Positions 23,733 to 36,700 of a stretch of DNA of 64,000 bases are shown here, one piece after another. The DNA comes from Colius striatus. Taxonomy: Eukaryota; Chordata; Aves; Coliiformes; Coliidae. The notes below the pieces were generated by a model that searched no databases, was not told where the DNA came from, and worked only from the letters and a program-made list of their open reading frames with translations. A program made the position numbers and the translations under genes. The first letter of the stretch is position 1; each line of letters starts with the position of its first letter. The stretch covers positions 35,815,031 through 35,879,030 of the forward strand of contig NC_084790.1 of assembly GCF_028858725.1 (NCBI RefSeq), in the 5' to 3' direction.

Positions 23733-26700
23733 CTCTTGTAAGAGCTGTTGTGCAGGCTTATTGCTTCTCCTCTGATCCTTCAACTGGGTTGCTCTGGTAG
23801 ATACTGCTGCACTTCACACACTTGCCACCTCAACCAAGTTCTGGGTTAAGTGGACCATGTGGCAACTTGGGGTGAGGAGCAATAAAAGGTCACACACATT
23901 GTGTGTGAGGCTTGGAAAGCTCTAAGCATACTCATTCCTGTGTCACTACTTTGCTCTCAAGGGGAGAGATGTGTGCTACAGCTTGACAAGCCCTCTGGTG
24001 ATGTTAGAGGAAGTGTTGGGTCCGGTGTGCTCCCAGCTGAGCAGACTGCTGCTGAGCACAGGGGAAACTGTGCTTCTGGCTCTTGAATGTGCAGTAGGTT
24101 TTTTCTACCGAGCTCCTTTCTGCAGTGGATCCAGATGGGCCCTGATGACCTACCCACAGAGAGACTGGGAGGAGCCACACTGTGAGCTGGCCCTTTTCAA
24201 AGGCGATGGCTGTTCCCTGTAATGCCAACCGGCTCAGCCTTCATTTCAGCTTCCTGAAGACTAATGCAGACAGATCAATTAGGGTTTACACACAAGAAGC
24301 TGCAGGTCCTCAACACTCCCCCAGATAATAATAAAAATATGGCCCCGCTTTTCTCCTTCCTTGAAGTCCCCAGGAGAGAATTAGCTGGTGCTGCAGGTGC
24401 AGCCGTCCTGCAGGGTGCCAAGAGCAATGAATAGTAAGGTTTTTAGCTCAAGCACACTAAGGCTGTTCAGCAGCCATAGGATAATCCTCTGTTAATCAGA
24501 TTATGTAAATTACTACTTCAGTATCTCTATCCCATCTCTTGTCCCCTTGCTCTCCAAGCTGCAAATAAAAGGCACTCTAAAAAGAAACATTTAAACTGCA
24601 AAAAGGCAGTGCTGCTGAAAGGTGCAGGCAGAGGGTGTGGAGCCGAGGAGCAGCAGAGCCGGGCTTTGTCCCTGCGCAGGCAGACGCTCCCTCTGGGCAA
24701 AGCAGTGGGAAGCACCAGCAAATCAGAGGCCAGCAGTGGGATCTGCCCCTGTACCAACAGTGTCTCAGTACTGGGATGAGGAGGGCAATGCCAGAGCATT
24801 CCTGGAGGCCAGCACTTAGCCCAGAGTGCTACTTTTGGTGCACTGAGAGAGCATTCCTGATCTCCTCAGAGCTAAGTGACTTTCTGCCTTTTCTTTTGCT
24901 CTCAGGATGTGTTATGAGTGTGTTGATTCAGAGCCTAAAGCTCTGTGTTGCAGACGATGTTTGGGTTGGTGCTGCTGACAGTCTGAGCTTAGTCACTGAA
25001 CACAGCAACCAAACTGAGTGGAAGGATAGATGACTAAAAATGGCTATTGAAGCTGTGTCTGCAAAGCCTAGAATTTCAGGCACCATACCACCTAAAATAT
25101 GCACTTGTGCTGCAGTGCGTGCAATGTAATCACATCCTCTGGCTCCGGGTTTCACATAGGACTATGTCTTCCTGCAACACTTGTCAGGAGCCCAGGCAAT
25201 CACAACAGCATCTTACTCCAGTTTCACCAGTCCTCCAAACATGGCTTATAGCACACATTTTGTCTCTAAGGATGTCATGCTTTCATCCAGGTAGGTGTGG
25301 TGGTGGTTTGGGTTTCTTTTTTTTTAGCAAACTGGAGAAGAAAGATGAGGAAGGCAAGGGAAGTCAGTTACAGCTAAAACAGAGGAGCTCAGAGCTTATT
25401 TATTCTTTGTGCAGCCACTGAAAGCCATCTAGAAAACTGAGCTGACCTATATTTGCTGTAATATACTTCCAACTGAAAGCTATTCCTTTTGTTTGTAACA
25501 AAGATATGGCTCCCTCTCTCATGGCAGATGCAACACACTGGAGACGAGGTTTTCCACCTCAGATGGGATTTTCCACAGGGCTTTTATTACTCATGGATGA
25601 TTAAGAGAATCCGTTTCCCAGCCCTTCTCCATACTGTTGATCACACATCCTGATACTTATATCTTGTTCACAGTGAATTAGCAAAGCTGTCTGAAGGGCT
25701 ACTCACAGGCTACTAACAATATTGCATATACAGAGTTCAGACCCTGCTGGTTTGAGGGGTCGAGGGCATGTGTTGGTTTCATGTGCTTAGGTGACAAAGC
25801 TGGGGTGAAAACATGCTAATATGTACATGAAAGACTTTATTGGTGTCAGAGGAGCTGAATGTCCATGAAGGACTTTATTGGTGTCAATGGAGCTGCTTCT
25901 CTGTGCAGGGATGCCAGCTGTGCAAGAACAATACTTGTGATCAGGTGAGGAATGGACACCGTGTTCCAAACTATTAGGAGCTTCTGGCCACCTTTACAAA
26001 ATTACTTTGTAAATGCAGGTGGGCAGCTAGGCAGATTGCAGAGTTCTTACCTTAAAGAGTTTTGCCAAAACTTTTTCTTCCTTCCCGTGGCTGCTGCTGG
26101 CTTTTGTAGAGCCAATGGTAAGTAAAGAGATGCATAGCACAGTCATATGATGGAATGCAGGTGAATTGAGAGAGCAATTAAGTGATTTCTACATGCTGTG
26201 GATCAGTGCTGTTCTGTAGCAACTGACAAACATGCATCCATTTAGACCACCTGAGCATATGAAATACAGAGGCATGTTTAAAAACAATGGAAACAAAGCA
26301 TTTCAAAATGAAATTTGGAATTCATTGTACCATCTCTCCATCATGAAGACAGCAATATTATGGGCATGCATTCATAACTGAGAAAACACAGGATGGCAAA
26401 ACCTTGGAAGAAAGCTGCTTCTCACAGTCAGAATAGCGAGCAGGCCTGGTTTTCCTGTGTGAAATGGACTGGGTAATTGGAACGAACTCCTGAGAGGCCA
26501 TGTTTCTTGGAGTTTGCCTCTGTGCACACGTGCACTGCTGGTCCTGCAAGAGGAACAGTCTCAAGCACCAAATACGGGACCTCTCCTTCAAGGATTTCAA
26601 CCTCAGCTGTTCCCAAGCAGCACCCTGCACTAAGAAGAGATGTTAGATTCAGAGAAAATTCCCATGTTCCTCTCAAGAGCTCACTTCAAAGGGCAAGTCA

Positions 26701-28604
26701 CATGGTTTCAAAGACTTGCTTATGAAGAGGAACTTGCCAGACTGTGCAACAGACGGGCAACTTCCAACAGAGCCAATACACGTGGCTGACAGTTGAGTGT
26801 TTGCTTGAAGTTGTACTGGAAATCAAATCTCTTGGTCCCTATTTTATGTCATTAGTTAAAAGACTGCCATAGAAGGTACAGTCGTGTCTGTAGAAAAGAT
26901 CCTTCAGGGCTTATAATCTGGCCAAGGAGGTTTTCTTATTTTCAACTCCCCTTTTGTTTGAATCCCTACTTTGAGTGACACTTATGTGGTGGCCTTATTG
27001 CTAGTTGCAACCTGCTTCAGCTTGGCATTGTGTGCCAGTGAAAACGGCAGCTGCTGATTCTCTGAGATTGCTGCCTTGTTTCTCTCTATTTTAGGTGATT
27101 TCCAAAGAACTTTTAAAGTCTACATCTCTCTGTGTCAAAGGGAAAATGAGCTGCTTGCCTCTTCTCTCACGCTCCCCGTGGAAGGTTTAGAGAAATGTTA
27201 TTTTTTCAGTTTCTTTCTTACACAGCTAAACATTTTCTTAAAGGCTATCAGCAACTTTCAGCATTAAAAGGAGAAGATTTTTTTGGTTTCTGGAATTTAG
27301 CCAAAAAGTGTGTCCAGAATTTAAAGCACCCCCTGATGTGAGTAATTTGTTAACACTAATAAGAGATTCAAAACTTTACATAAAGCTTCAAATGATGGAA
27401 GTTTAATATTTCTGCAGTCTGCATGCAGCTGCTCTTCTGAACCTCAAGCAGCCTCCTCTCTAGCTTGCTATATTCAAAATCTGTTGATCTGAATTTTTCT
27501 TTTAAAGGGCAGGAGACAAGATGTGCGTAATTGCTCCTTATTGTTCCCATCTGTAGAGATGCCACTGAACTCTCAGCAATAACATAGCTGTGTGTTTGCA
27601 GTCTCTTACTCTTCTTTTTCTGTCCATAACCTTCTGTTTTTCAGTAGATGAAAAGAGGTCACCCCACAAAGAGAGAAAAATAATTTGAAGCCAGGGCCAT
27701 CCTCTGAAATCTCTGCCTGTATTTAGGCAGGATGCTCTTTGATTTCCTGCTCATCTGTAGCAAGAATTTTGCTGGAGAAAGACGTGGTTTGAGTCTGGCC
27801 CAGTGTGAAACAGAAACTTTTTTCTTTTTTTCCCCCCATCTGACCATTACTCTTACCTTGGACAGGCTTTTGTTGGCACTGGAAGCTTCATAGCAGCAGG
27901 ATAAAGCCTTTTGCTTCTGCATGTGTACCATACAGTCACACACACCAGGAACACCTTCTCTTCCTTTTAGGAAGAGGAATAACGAGAGTTACTTCCCTAG
28001 GATGTTTTAGGGGATAGAATTTAATGGCTCCCATGCCGAATTTCAAAAAGGGACTTGAGAAACCCAGTTTTGAGGATGTTCACATTTTGCAACCACCCAC
28101 ATATTCTTGACTTCTTCAAAGTGGCCAACTCTCACATCTTCCTCTCTGCAGAGCCACATGTGTAAGTGCTGTTGCCTAAATGACTGGCAATCTGCTTAAT
28201 ATAGGTCTAACTGCTACTGATGACTGTGGTGCTGAGGCAAACTGATAAGGTGACTGAAGTGTGGCTCTTCAGAAAGCAAGTGCACTAAATGTGAGTTCAG
28301 CACTTTCTCTGGTGGAAGAGTGTGCTGGGCGTGATGGCAGAGATGGGGAAAAGCAGTGTTCTCTGAAGCTGGCTGTATTCTCTGTCTCATCTTCAGTTTC
28401 TGTTATTACCCACGAGAAGGGCTGAGACCACCTTTTCTTTTCTGTTCCCGCTTCTGCTTTGTCAAACTTGTTGAGGAATGTCTCTCTGGGAGGAAGTGCT
28501 CGTACTTGCCTGTCAGAGTGGGTCTGTGTTTCAGCACTGCTGCAATAAACCAGCAATCTCTGCACCCATAGATACAGCAGCTCTGTGCCCTCAGTTGCCC
28601 CTCT
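23733..28604. other. Intergenic, no gene recognised
   Basis: No coding block with splice sites or protein similarity is visible. A two-copy tandem repeat of 38 bases, built on catgaagactttattggtgtc-like units, lies at 25826-25901. A possible homeodomain-site cluster near 24477 is listed separately. Confidence 0.55.
24477..24512. promoter_or_regulatory. Candidate homeodomain-site cluster
   Basis: The stretch contains GGATAATCC, TTAATCAGATTA and GTAAATTAC close together. TAATCC and TAATTA-type words are bound by OTX- and other homeodomain factors. The surrounding sequence is free of known repeats, as expected of a conserved element, but conservation cannot be judged from one sequence. Confidence 0.2.
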
Positions 28605-28607
28605 TAT

Positions 28608-28928
28608 AGAATCACAGGATTGTAAAGGTTGGAAGGGACCTTTAAAGATCAGTTCAACCAGTTCAACCCCCCTACAGAAGCAGGTTCACCTATATCAGGT
28701 CACATAGGAAAATGTCCAGGCAGGTCTTGAAGACCTCCAAGGAAGGAGACTCCACAACTTGGCAGCCTGTGCCACTGCTCCCTCACCCTCACAGTGAAAT
28801 CTTTTTTTCTTATGTTTAAATGGAACTTTCTGTGTTCCAACTTCTTGCCGTTACTCCTTGGCCTGTCACTAGATACAACAGAAAAAAGTGATGTCCCAAC
28901 CTCCTGACATCCACCATTTAGATATTTC
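28608..28928 (-). repeat. CR1 LINE 3' fragment (first of a pile-up)
   Basis: It begins with atagaatcacaggattgtaa and ttggaagggacctttaaaga, the antisense CR1 tail, and runs to the region encoding the last third of ORF2. The minus-strand frame shows segments such as REQWHRLPSC. Another CR1 starts immediately at its right end. Confidence 0.88.
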
Positions 28929-29935
28929 ACAGAATCAGAGAATCTTAAGGGTTGGAAGGGATCTCAAATGTTTATCTAATCCAACCTCCCTGCCAGAGCA
29001 GGACCTCCTAGAGTAGGTCACACAGGAACTTGTCCAGGTGGGTTTTGAAAGTCCTCAGAGAAGAAGACTCAATAACCCATCTGGGCAGCCTGTTCCAGTG
29101 CTCTATCACCCTCACAGTGAAGAAATTCTTGCTTGTATTTCTTTGGAACCTCTTATGTTCCAGCTTATACCCATTGCTCCTTGTCCTATCATTGAACATC
29201 ACTGAGAACAGCCTGGCTCCATCCTCCTGACACCCACCCTTTACATATTTGTAAACATGAATGAGGTCACCCCTCAGTCTCCTCCAAGCTAAAGAGCCCC
29301 AGTTCCCTTGGCCTTTCACCATAAGGGAGATGCTCCACTTCCTTTATCATCTTTGTGGCCTTGCACTGAAATGTCTCCCTGTCCTTCTTGAACTGAGGGG
29401 CCCAGAACTGGACACAATATTCCAGATATGGTCTCACGAGGACAGAGTAGAGGGGGAGGAGAACTTCTCTTGACCTACTGCCCACACCCCTTCTAATACA
29501 TCCCAGGAGACCATTGGCCTTCTTGGCCATGATGCCACATTGCAGGCTCATGGTCGTCCTGCTGTCCACCAGCACCTCCAGGTCCCTTTCCTCTACACTA
29601 CTCTCTTAACAGTTCATTCCCCAACCTATACTGGTACATGGGGTTATTCTTTCCCAGACGTAAGGCTCTCCACTTGCCTTTGTTTCATTTCATTAGATTT
29701 CCCCTTGCCCAAACCTCCAGCCTGTCCAGGTCTCATTGGATGGCAGCACAGCCTTCTGGTGTGTCAGCCAGTCCCCCCAGTTTAGTATCATCAGCAACCT
29801 GGCTGATAATGCCCTCTGTTCCCTCATCAAGGTCATTAATGAATATATTGAATAGTGTTGGTCCCAACACCGACTCCTGAAGGACTCCACTAGATACAGG
29901 CCTCCAGCTAGACCTTGCCCCCTCAATCACAAAAA
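28929..29935 (-). repeat. CR1 LINE, about 1 kb of the 3' part
   Basis: It starts with acagaatcagagaatcttaa and continues with recognisable antisense CR1 phrases through ggactccactagatacaggc. Minus-strand ORF2 segments include [13 protein letters not shown] and [19 protein letters not shown]. It closely resembles the CR1 at 46126-46710, so both belong to one subfamily. Confidence 0.92.
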
Positions 29936-30232
29936 ATATTCGTAAATATTAATGAGATCCTCCCTCATTCTCCTCTTCTCCAGACTACACAGCCCCAGTT
30001 CCTGCAGCCTTTCCTTGTACAAAAGACGTTCCATTCCCCTGATCATCTTGGTGGCCCAAGACTCTCCTAGAAGTTCTCTGTCTCTCTTGAGCTGAGGAGT
30101 TCAGAACTGGACACAGGACTCCAGATGAGGCCTCACCAGGGCAGAGGAGAGGGGGAGTAGAACCTCCCTTGACCTACTGGCCACATTCTTCTTGATGCAT
30201 CCCAAGAGTTCACTGGCCTTCTTGGCCTAGAG
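29936..30232 (-). repeat. CR1 LINE internal fragment
   Basis: It begins at the point equivalent to ttaatgagatcctccctcat, without a tail, and ends at ggccttcttggcc. This repeats a segment already present in the CR1 to its left, so it is a separate copy whose 3' end was lost, or an internal duplication. Confidence 0.8.
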
Positions 30233-30649
30233 GTCACATTGCTACACACATTGCTACACTTGCACATGCAGTGTTCCCCTCCTTGTCTGTGCTGTAGGGC
30301 ACTGGGACTCTGCTTTCTGAGAAGAGTGTCTGAGGAGGGAAAAGGCAGCCATTACACCAGCAAACATGGTAATATCAACTGCAGTCTAGAGGCAGAATGC
30401 AAGTTACAAAATGTATCCTGGTGCAGCTTGACTTTTCATGAACTGACAATAGGTGACTGCTAAATACCAGACCCATTGCAGGTAAAGAATTACACCAGAA
30501 TCCAGGGATGTTGTCAGGATGGATCACAGCAGAAATGTTGCTAGGAAGAGCATGCCCATGGTGCAATATTGCTTTCACTGCTCTTGTTCTTCCCTCCTTG
30601 CCCCTGGCTGAGGTATACTATCCTGGCAGCTATGGGTTGCTCTAGGGAG

Positions 30650-30755
30650 AAGTTCCTGTGTGACCTACTCTAGATGGCCCTGCTCTGGGAGGACGGCCGG
30701 ACTAGATGATCTTTTGAGGTCTCTTCCAACCCTTAAGATTCTGTGATTCTGTGAA
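30650..30755 (+). repeat. CR1 LINE 3' tail, forward orientation
   Basis: The sequence gttcctgtgtgacctactct leads into ggactagatgatcttttgag and ttccaacccttaagattctg and ends in the octamer tail gattctgtgattctgtga. It is the very end of a CR1, opposite in direction to the three copies just left of it. Confidence 0.92.
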
Positions 30756-32435
30756 AAGTAATCCTAGGACTATGGGGAAAAGTAACACCAGGACCGCAGT
30801 GATACACTGACAATGCATTCCCCCTTCTGTTATATCACTGTCAAGCACGGAGAGGAAGCTGAATGAGACTGATGTGATTCATTGGTGCCAAGTAATCATA
30901 ATTCAGTCAGGAGCTTAATAAAAAGACAGTGAAGCAGACCCTCATGTGTCATCCTTTCAAAGCAATCCAACAGACTGGAATAGACAAAGTTGGTGTAAAA
31001 GCCAGCATCCCCAGCTCATGTCATCAGCCTTCACAATGGCTTGACACCATTTCTGGCTTGGCACCTGAGACCTCCTGGGCCTGGCAGTGGGTCACTGTGT
31101 GTCCCAGCACTGCCATACTGTGTGGCCTCTCAGAGGGGGAAAGAAGCTGGGGCTGCAGGATGTCAGAGGACAGCAGGGAGCAGTAGAGCAAGCGGAATGA
31201 AGGACCTGGATGCTGCAGGCTGCACAGCCCCAACTGAGCTGAGCTGCCACAGAGGTGCTCAGGAGGAGCAACTCCTTTGTACTTCAGGAGCGAGATGGTT
31301 AGACATTGGTATGCAGCTGAAACACTAAAGGGACATGGTGGTGGCTTTTCTGAAGTACATGGCAGGGAGCTAGAGTGTCTTGTTTTCTCCTACATGTTTC
31401 CTCAGCAAGGCAGATTTCTCACCTTGAGCTTGCATCTGGAGAGAGCATGTATCTGACAGCAACAGGAGCAGGATCCACCTCTCTTGATTGGATGCCTGAG
31501 AATGAATAACAGCCCAAACAGCCTCTGTCCCTGCAAGGACTGGCATTTTCCTGGCTGAATATTTTATAGTGCTTTGTCTGGACAAGTTTCAAAAGCCTTA
31601 GGTACCCAAGTAGGGATACAGAGTTTCAACTCCCTTCCCTTTCTGGATTGGCAAACCCTGTTCTCTACCATTATGTACTGGCTGCAGTGTCTCAGGGTTG
31701 GAGGATCTGGAGAGAAGGAGCACTCCACAATTTTCCAATGTAAATTACATGGAATTTAGGTTTCTGTGAGGCCAAAGGCTCCTCTGGAATAGGGACTTTA
31801 GTTAACACAACACTTGTGCTAAATGAAGCAGTTGACACAGCTTCCAGCCTGTAGTGCTGCTGCTAATTTACTGTGTGAAAGGGTTGAACCTGCAGTTGAG
31901 CTCTGCCTGAGCGACCAGGGGCTTATTCTTCTTGGAAAGCAACGACATCATTCCACTGCCTGGTTGGTAATGTTTCTGGGGACAATCTTGCTCACAGAAA
32001 CATTCACAGTGCTTTAAAAACCACAGTACTGAGCCCTGTCTAGCACAGCTTGCTGGTTTGGGTGAGATGGTCTGTCTAAGAGCTGAGCTTTCCTGGAGCT
32101 TGATGGATGAAAGCAATGGAGTGTGCTTAAAGCTGCCTTATCTTGGATGCAGGTGTTTTCCTGCCCCATGACTTGCAGTGGAGTGATTAACTGGGACTTC
32201 TTTCCCATTGCTTGTTCCCTTTTCAGACCTCCTGTTGCTGCTGGGGTGTATGTAGGTATTTTGCTCTTGTTTTCCCTATTAACTCTTGTCTTCACCCAAA
32301 GCAAACTCCTAGTACCTAATAGAGATGTGGATGGAGGTGCAAATGAGGCCATATGGATTTCAAAGGCTTTTGTAACAAGTCTATGCCCTTTTAGTTGGCT
32401 TGTACCTAGGACAATTTTCTGACCATTTTCATATA
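30756..32435. other. Intergenic, no gene recognised
   Basis: I see only short frames without support and no clear repeat. The composition is unremarkable. Confidence 0.55.
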
Positions 32436-32625
32436 ATCATAGAATGGTTTGTGTTGAAAGAGTCCTCAAAAGACCATCTAGTTCAACCTCCTTGCAATGA
32501 GCAGGTCCATCTTCAACTAGATCACATCTCTGAGAGCTTTGTTCATCCTGATCCTGAATGTTTCAAGAGATGAGCCACCTACCAGCTCTTTGGGCAACCT
32601 ATGCCAGTGTCACACCTTATGAAGA
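32436..32625 (-). repeat. CR1 LINE 3' fragment, older type
   Basis: It starts with ataatcatagaatggtttg and ttgaaagagtcctcaaaaga, then agttcaacctccttgca and gggcaacctatgccagtgtc. It is a short, diverged antisense CR1 tail region; the right end is approximate. Confidence 0.8.
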
Positions 32626-33585
32626 GAGTTGTTATCCAGAGGTAAGGGTGAGGTTGGATGGACTCACCTCTGTTGTAGACACAGACACAGCCTCCAGTGA
32701 TGGAGATGATCTTAGTCTGAAATTTTTTGTTTTGTTTTTTTTTTCCCAGTCAGTTGTTAACTTGCTTGTTTTGTCTGAGCATAGAGAAAGCTGGAGGCCA
32801 CCCCAGCAGCAGAGAAAGAAGTCTCTGTTTCACCACCCCTGTGTCCTGGGCCACAGTGAGCTAGCTGGCTCATCTGTGCTATGAAAGCATGGATTAAACC
32901 CACCCTTAGTGCACAGCATGGGCAAGCTGGTAGACGTGTGAGTTCACACCTGTAGCCTCACGTCAGGTGGGCTCAGGCAGAGGGCCAGCACAGGGTTCAG
33001 GACAGCAGCAGTAGCTGCCCTCTGGGCTGAAGACTGTGCTGGTTGTGATTCTAAATGAAAGGGAGCTTTAACCAAAACTTGTAGTGCAGGGGTGTGTTTG
33101 CCTGCACATGGCCACCTTCACAACCTCAACACCTGTGCTGCCAGAGCAGAGAGTGAATCTCCTGCTCAGTAATACCATAAATGCACCAGCCTGTTCCTCA
33201 GGACTGAGTCATGTTAAAGTTGCCTTTTGAATGAGCACCACATCTCTGTCCCTGGAAACATTTTGCATGTTCAGAGCTGAATAAGTAAGAAAAAAAAAAT
33301 CTTGCCCCCCTGCCCAAAAAAAACCAGAAAAAAAAAAAGAGAACAATTAGATTCTTGCCATGAGTGGCTTCCACCCGTTTCTCACAAAGTGCCCCCAACC
33401 TAGACAAAGTCTGTCTCTCCTAGGCACCATCTCAGCTACTGCCCCATAGCAGCCCTCCCGAAAAAGGGCAGAGGGCGTGTGGTGACAAAAGGCAGGATAG
33501 AGAGAATCTCCTGGGAGATGCAAAACAAGCTCCCTGGATTGCTAGGACTAGTGGTGACACGCGCCAAACAAAAGATTTGCTACTC

Positions 33586-33740
33586 TATAAATGAGGCAGC
33601 CAGGGCCAGCGAGAGCAAGTTCCGCAGACAGGCACTGTAGGAGCAGTCAGGAGAGAGGAACAAGACGTGTCTAATTTTGCTGCTCGTTTGCTTGCTGACT
33701 GGGTCTCAAGAGCCACAGTTGTGTACCTGTGACCAGAAAA
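33586..33740 (+). promoter_or_regulatory. Candidate TATA promoter and leader exon, possibly of TAL2
   Basis: TATAAAT at 33586-33592 follows a short stretch with several CpGs in an otherwise CpG-poor region. About 120 bases after the expected start site the sequence meets a good splice donor, gtaagt at 33741. The downstream acceptor at 42104, ten bases before the TAL2 start codon, is a plausible partner. This would give TAL2 a non-coding first exon and an 8.4-kb intron. Transcription is not shown by the sequence; the pairing is inference. Confidence 0.35.
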
Positions 33741-33742
33741 GT

Positions 33743-36700
33743 AAGTGACAATGGCCTCTTCTCTTTACAGTACTGCCCTCCTCTCTTTCAGGCTTATCTT
33801 GCAGCTTTCTTAGGGATGCCAAAGCTTCCTCTTGGGGCAAGGAATATCCTTAAAGGAAGGAATTTCCGCAATAGCCTTTTGCCTTCCACTGGATTTTTAT
33901 TTCTTATTGTGGCACCTCTGGATCTCGTCATTAGCGGGTTAAGGGTAAGGCTGACAAAGAGAATGGTTACAGAAATGGCCACTTACAGGTGGCTGCAGTT
34001 AATCAAGGAAAATAACCCTGTTGCCCTACTTTTGTGCCGGGACTTTTCAAATTCTTAGTATCCACAGAGACTCAGTGGATCAGACCTCATGCCAGGAGAA
34101 ATTATTCACTGTTTTTTGCCACTTCTGAAAGAAATGCTGATACTTACATGTGGAGCAAACTAATGTGATTTTAAAATCGCTGCTTCTACTATTCCTAGGT
34201 TTTCTTACATCTAACCATACAATTACACACTAAGCAAACTCATTCTTACCACTGCAAAACGCTGTAAGTTGGAGGTATTGCACTGGTGCAAATTATTACA
34301 CCGAGCATTGCAGAATCTCTATAACTGAAACTTAGCAGAGTTCTGCAATGGTGCCTGAAATGTGAAACAAATTATTTGCCAAACCACAGATAACCATGCA
34401 TTCCTTGGGAATAATGGTTCTGTGCTAGACAGTGTGCCAATCCTGTGACAGTCTCAACAAGTAAAGATGTAAAGAAACAGTTTTAAATGCCGACTCTCAC
34501 ATATTCAAAAATAACCTCACTACTTTATCAGTCATCTGTCCTATAGCCCCTGTCTACTTAAAAATACACAGGCATTTGAATTTTGCATGGTTCAACTGTT
34601 CATTTAAAAGGAAAAGCTTTGCAATTGTATTAATTTTTTTTCTGCCGATAAAGGCTAATAACTTTCAGACAATAACAACTTTTGAAAATGCCAATCTAGA
34701 ACATATTTATATCTCCGGAGGTAGATTTCTACATAAAGCTGCGTTTGCCTGAGAAAGTTAATAAACAACAAAACAAGCTTTTCTTCTTTTCTGAAGTAGC
34801 TACCTCTCTCCTTCATGATTTCCATATTTCTCAGGATTATATTTAATTTTTTAGAACCTTTTTCCACTGTGTTTCTATATGGTTTCCCAAAAACCTCCTA
34901 AAATAAATGCAGCTTGGCTTTACTGACTGTTTACATAAATCATTGAAGCACTTACCATATGACCAGCTGATCCAAGAAATTAAACACGCACAGAGTCAGC
35001 GTGCCCAGTAGGAGGCTGGGGATCTATGTACAGGTGTCCATGTGGGTACGGCTGAGGCAAGGATGATCTTCATGATTATCTTTTCTACCAGGCGTAGCCC
35101 CATGGATGTTGGTGGCATGAGACTTAGGGGAAAACAGGGTGGTGGTCTTTGTCCTGCAGTAGTTTGCATTACATTTCTGCAAATTGCAATTTTCCGTGTG
35201 GTTATGTTTTTCTGTGTTAATGGTGACCTCTGGTCTTATGTGCAGCAAACCAAATCAATTCCTGCAATGATGCCGTCGTGGTCAGTAGATTGGTTTTAAC
35301 CTGTGTTTTGGAGGGAGACTGAGCACTGCACAGCGCTATCAGGATGCTGTCAGACCATTAGTTTTGCTTTTGCTGAAGTCCCAGAGAGATTTCTTAACAG
35401 TCTCAGGGCAAACTTGGGTAAAACACAAAAGCAAGTATTCTCTGGAGGCTGTATTCAAACACAACACAAGATCTACTTTCCTCCTGATGCAAACATCCCT
35501 TACAGCACTGGATTTTCCCTTCCCTGTGCCTAACAACTGTTGTAGCAGTGTGAGCTGCTGCAGACCAGTCTTAGCCGAGCTGAAACACAGGCAGCATCTG
35601 GAGTCCCCTCCCTCTTTACATAACAGGCATTCAGAAGGGGGGATGTAGACTTTCCTACACATGCAGGCAAGGCAAAGCAGTTAAATCAAATGGTCATGTT
35701 TCTGCTATTAACAGCTATCTTGCTGCCTTGTAGTGGCAAGTGCAGAGAGAGGCATGCAGGAATGTGTGCCGCAATGAGGTGAGAGCATGTACCTGTGAGG
35801 AATATGAATTTGTACACTGGGCCTGGAAAACAGTAGACCCTGGAGAATGCCTGGGAGACGATCAAGCTGTTTTTCTTCTGTTATCCCTGAAGCATGGCGA
35901 TAGTATCTGTACATGGAATTTGGGAAGTTAATTTGGCAGAGACTGTTTCTAAGGGAAATCCATTGGAACTGCAGGTTTTGACATAAGAGGGTCCTACTGT
36001 AGAAGAGGCCAGGAGGAGAGAGAAGCACTTAAGACTCTCAGATATTTTTTAACAGAAAATGACACAGTGCCAGTTTAGCAAATAAAGGCTAAACCACCTG
36101 GCAGAGGAGGAGGCTTTAGCTCCTTTCTCAGCTTTGCAAGCCATCATGTCTATGCCTTTACACTAGACCTCCATTTAGCAAAAGCTGTTGCAACCTATGA
36201 GTGGGTTCTTTGTTTTATGCAGAGCTGTGGTATAATTTGACTTTATTGCAAAGGAACACACTAAGCATTGAAACAAGGGGAGCCACAGGAAAAGGAAAAC
36301 CAAAAAGCACTCCCAAGTGCAGAGTAAACATTTTATTGAGTTAACCTTGCCTCGAGTAAGCCTCTTCATCATTGCTGGTAAGTTTCAAGCACACATTTTG
36401 TGCTCTCCCAAGCACCTGCTGGGTGGCAGCCCATTGCTTTACAGACATACCTTCCCGAGGCAGCCTTTGGGGACAATGACGCCAGGGTGTCCAGGTTACA
36501 AAGTCTGCAGGCTAGGCTGATTTCTCAGCAAGCAGCAAGCTCTCTCCCCTACTAAAGGTTTATACTCTCTAGGAAGGCAACTGAACTACAAAGCTGAGTA
36601 AGTCAGGGGCAATGCTCAGTCAGGAGAAAAACTTGCCTTTTGAAATTGTGGGATGCAGGGATGCAGGCTAGTATCCCCAAACATGAAGGCTGACTTGAGA

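Noticed and set aside
29008-29575. Minus-strand frames resembling reverse transcriptase ends
   Set aside because: They are CR1 ORF2 remnants, not host genes.
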